Shown piece by piece: positions 6,057-6,095 of a stretch of DNA of 6,095 bases (position 1 is the stretch's first letter; every line of letters begins with the position of its first letter). Origin of the DNA: DATGFK01 sp040007395 (GTDB lineage: Bacteria; Chloroflexota; Anaerolineae; Aggregatilineales; UBA2796). A model generated the notes under the pieces. The model worked only from the letters and a program-made list of their open reading frames with translations, was not told where the DNA came from and searched no databases. The translations under genes were made by a program, and so were the position numbers. The stretch spans positions 1-6,095 of the forward strand of contig JBDTVG010000026.1 in NCBI GenBank assembly GCA_040007395.1, read 5' to 3'.

Positions 6057-6061
6057 CCTAC
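6057..6061. repeat. Right 5-bp direct repeat CCTAC (putative target-site duplication)
   Basis: It directly abuts the outer edge of the right inverted repeat and matches 34-38 in sequence and orientation. The remaining flank to the window end (6062-6095) holds nothing I can assign. Confidence 0.5.
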
Positions 6062-6095
6062 CAACCACAAGGATGAAAGTTAGGCAGAGCGCCAA

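Noticed and set aside
6073..6095. Start of another gene at ATG 6073 beside AAGG
   Set aside because: Only seven codons remain in the window and the AAGG is too close to the ATG to serve as a ribosome binding site, so it cannot be supported.

Overview
The window reads as a short, densely coded bacterial defence locus: four genes or gene remnants, all on the + strand, with gaps of 2 to 38 nt. There is no rRNA, tRNA, CRISPR array or recognisable transposase. The core is a type III-like restriction-modification (RM) operon. It contains a damaged DNA methyltransferase (53-1645), an AlbA_2 (Schlafen-like) domain protein (1651-2880) and a helicase-nuclease restriction subunit (2883-5459). A fourth gene (5498-6046) encodes a very unusual low-complexity protein whose middle is a strict dipeptide repeat. 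The gene types and the (A/D)-(L/R/H/I) repeat protein remind me of Chloroflexota or filamentous cyanobacteria. That is a recollection, not something the sequence proves.

Layout. Positions 1-38 and 6057-6095 are short flanks with no gene I can support. A perfect 14-bp inverted repeat lies at 39-52 and 6043-6056. Each copy is bordered on its outer side by the same 5-bp direct repeat, CCTAC (34-38 and 6057-6061). This is the classic signature of a transposed unit, with TGT...ACA ends and a 5-bp target duplication. It suggests that the roughly 6.0-kb interior is a cargo element with no transposase of its own. Both terminal genes are cut at these repeats. Methyltransferase homology starts directly after the left repeat, so its N-terminal part with the DPPY motif is missing. 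The repeat-protein gene takes its TAG stop from inside the right repeat.

The methyltransferase is also broken by one in-frame TAA (782-784), where relatives typically have a Glu codon in the sequence after motif I. That stop lies where base composition changes abruptly, from about 35% G+C upstream to about 56% downstream. The AlbA_2 gene is again A+T-rich, while the restriction gene is G+C-richer. The operon is therefore a mosaic of alternating compositional blocks.

How the genes work together. In type III systems the Mod subunit supplies sequence recognition and methylation, and the Res subunit supplies the ATPase and the nuclease. Here Res looks intact, with all helicase motifs and a PD-(D/E)xK site, but Mod is both 5'-truncated and stop-interrupted. 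As sequenced, the locus should therefore be unable to methylate, and probably to restrict, unless a Mod is supplied in trans. The AlbA_2 protein and the dipeptide-repeat protein lie in the same transcription unit and may be accessory or independent defence components. That role is inferred only from position and domain type.
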